Positions 63,702 through 64,000 of a DNA stretch of 64,000 nucleotides are shown in pieces; positions within the stretch are counted from its first letter, which is position 1; the number at the start of each line of letters is the position of its first letter. The notes beneath the pieces are model-generated. The model ran no database searches, was not told the DNA's origin, and was given only the letters and a program-made list of their open reading frames with translations. Location: the NCBI GenBank assembly GCA_041752315.1, contig JBGSHJ010000020.1:1-64000 (forward strand), read 5' to 3'. The DNA comes from SYFY01 sp041752315 (GTDB lineage: Bacteria > Pseudomonadota > Gammaproteobacteria > Pseudomonadales > Azotimanducaceae). A program made the translations under genes and the position numbers.

Positions 63702-64000
63702 TCAGATTGTCGCCAGAGCCTCGCGCATCGCCGCGATGGCAGCACCATGGTCGGGCGCGCCAAACACCGCGCTCCCTGCCACGAAGGTATCAACACCGGC
63801 GCGAGCTACCTCCGCAATGTTGGATGCCTTGATGCCACCATCAATTTCCAGCCTGATTGTTCGGCCACTGCCGTCGATGATGGCTCGTGCCTGACGCGCC
63901 TTGCGCAAGCTGTCAGGAATGAAGCTCTGTCCGCCAAAACCAGGATTCACGGACATGATCAGGACAAGATCCACCAGTTCGATGACTTCTTCGAGAATCG
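63702..64000 (-). CDS. rpe: Ribulose-phosphate 3-epimerase, C-terminal part
   Basis: The gene runs off the right end of the window; about the last 99 residues are present. The TIM-barrel signature is VLIMSVNPGFGGQSFIPDSL, followed by IRLEIDGGIKASNIAEVARA and VDTFVAGSAVFGAPD, as expected for the enzyme that interconverts ribulose and xylulose 5-phosphate. It is the first of the leftward rpe-gph-trpE group. Confidence 0.92.
   Translation of the reverse strand, partial: ILEEVIELVDLVLIMSVNPGFGGQSFIPDSLRKARQARAIIDGSGRTIRLEIDGGIKASNIAEVARAGVDTFVAGSAVFGAPDHGAAIAAMREALATI

Overview
The window reads as chromosomal DNA of a gammaproteobacterium of moderately high GC. The gene order supports this: rpe-gph-trpE, trpG-trpD-trpC close to a crp/vfr-type regulator and an OsmC gene, coq7, dsbD-aroQ-prmA-(DUF3426)-dusB-purH-purD, plus aceK, srkA, comF and mpl. 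The species cannot be named from sequence alone. No tRNA, rRNA, CRISPR array or prophage was seen.

Layout. At 1-1610 an intact IS701-family element with inverted repeats and a CTAA target duplication sits next to a striking ladder of five back-to-back hairpins. From 1.6 to 24.6 kb there is mixed metabolism: an NAD+ synthetase with a metallo-beta-lactamase-fold protein that has lost its metal ligands, a heteromeric-type acyl-CoA dehydrogenase pair, a MOSC protein, ThuA- and SnoaL-like proteins, an operon SDR / small membrane protein / aceK / HAD hydrolase, a TauE-type exporter, an S9 peptidase with a CysK-like enzyme, and a decaying stretch (17.2-21 kb) holding two pseudogenes. This is followed by a GNAT enzyme, a PlsC-like acyltransferase, srkA and comF. 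From 25.5 to 29 kb lie two tandem long acyl-CoA dehydrogenases. From 34.7 down to 29 kb a six-gene leftward run carries a membrane protein, mpl, a secreted cyclase-family hydrolase, an APH/MTR-kinase-like protein, a nucleoside hydrolase and a lipoprotein.

At 34.8-38.5 kb there is a pyrophosphate-centred block: PPi-type phosphofructokinase overlapped by a globin gene, facing a K+-independent H+-pumping pyrophosphatase. From 38.8 to 50.5 kb come a DUF2333 protein and lipoprotein, then the rightward dsbD-aroQ-prmA-DUF3426-dusB-purH-purD block, which lacks accB/accC (normally between aroQ and prmA) and fis (normally after dusB). A cyclic-nucleotide-binding protein with a degenerate rhodanese tail follows purD. 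From 50.5 to 64 kb are a Ycf46-like AAA+ ATPase, coq7, VOC and OsmC proteins, crp, a methyltransferase, trpC-trpD-trpG, and a membrane/envelope insert (methyltransferase, ABC-2 permease without a visible ATPase, hexapeptide acyltransferase, split YedE/YeeE transporter), closing with trpE, gph and the 3' part of rpe.

Together the genes describe an aerobic, ubiquinone-using heterotroph with acyl-CoA (fatty acid or sterol side-chain type) catabolism, glyoxylate-bypass control through AceK, and PPi-linked glycolysis. The most unusual items are the five-hairpin ladder, three enzyme-fold proteins or genes that have lost catalytic residues or reading frame, the PPi/globin module, and a small family of degenerate 13-16 bp tandem repeats in intergenic gaps.
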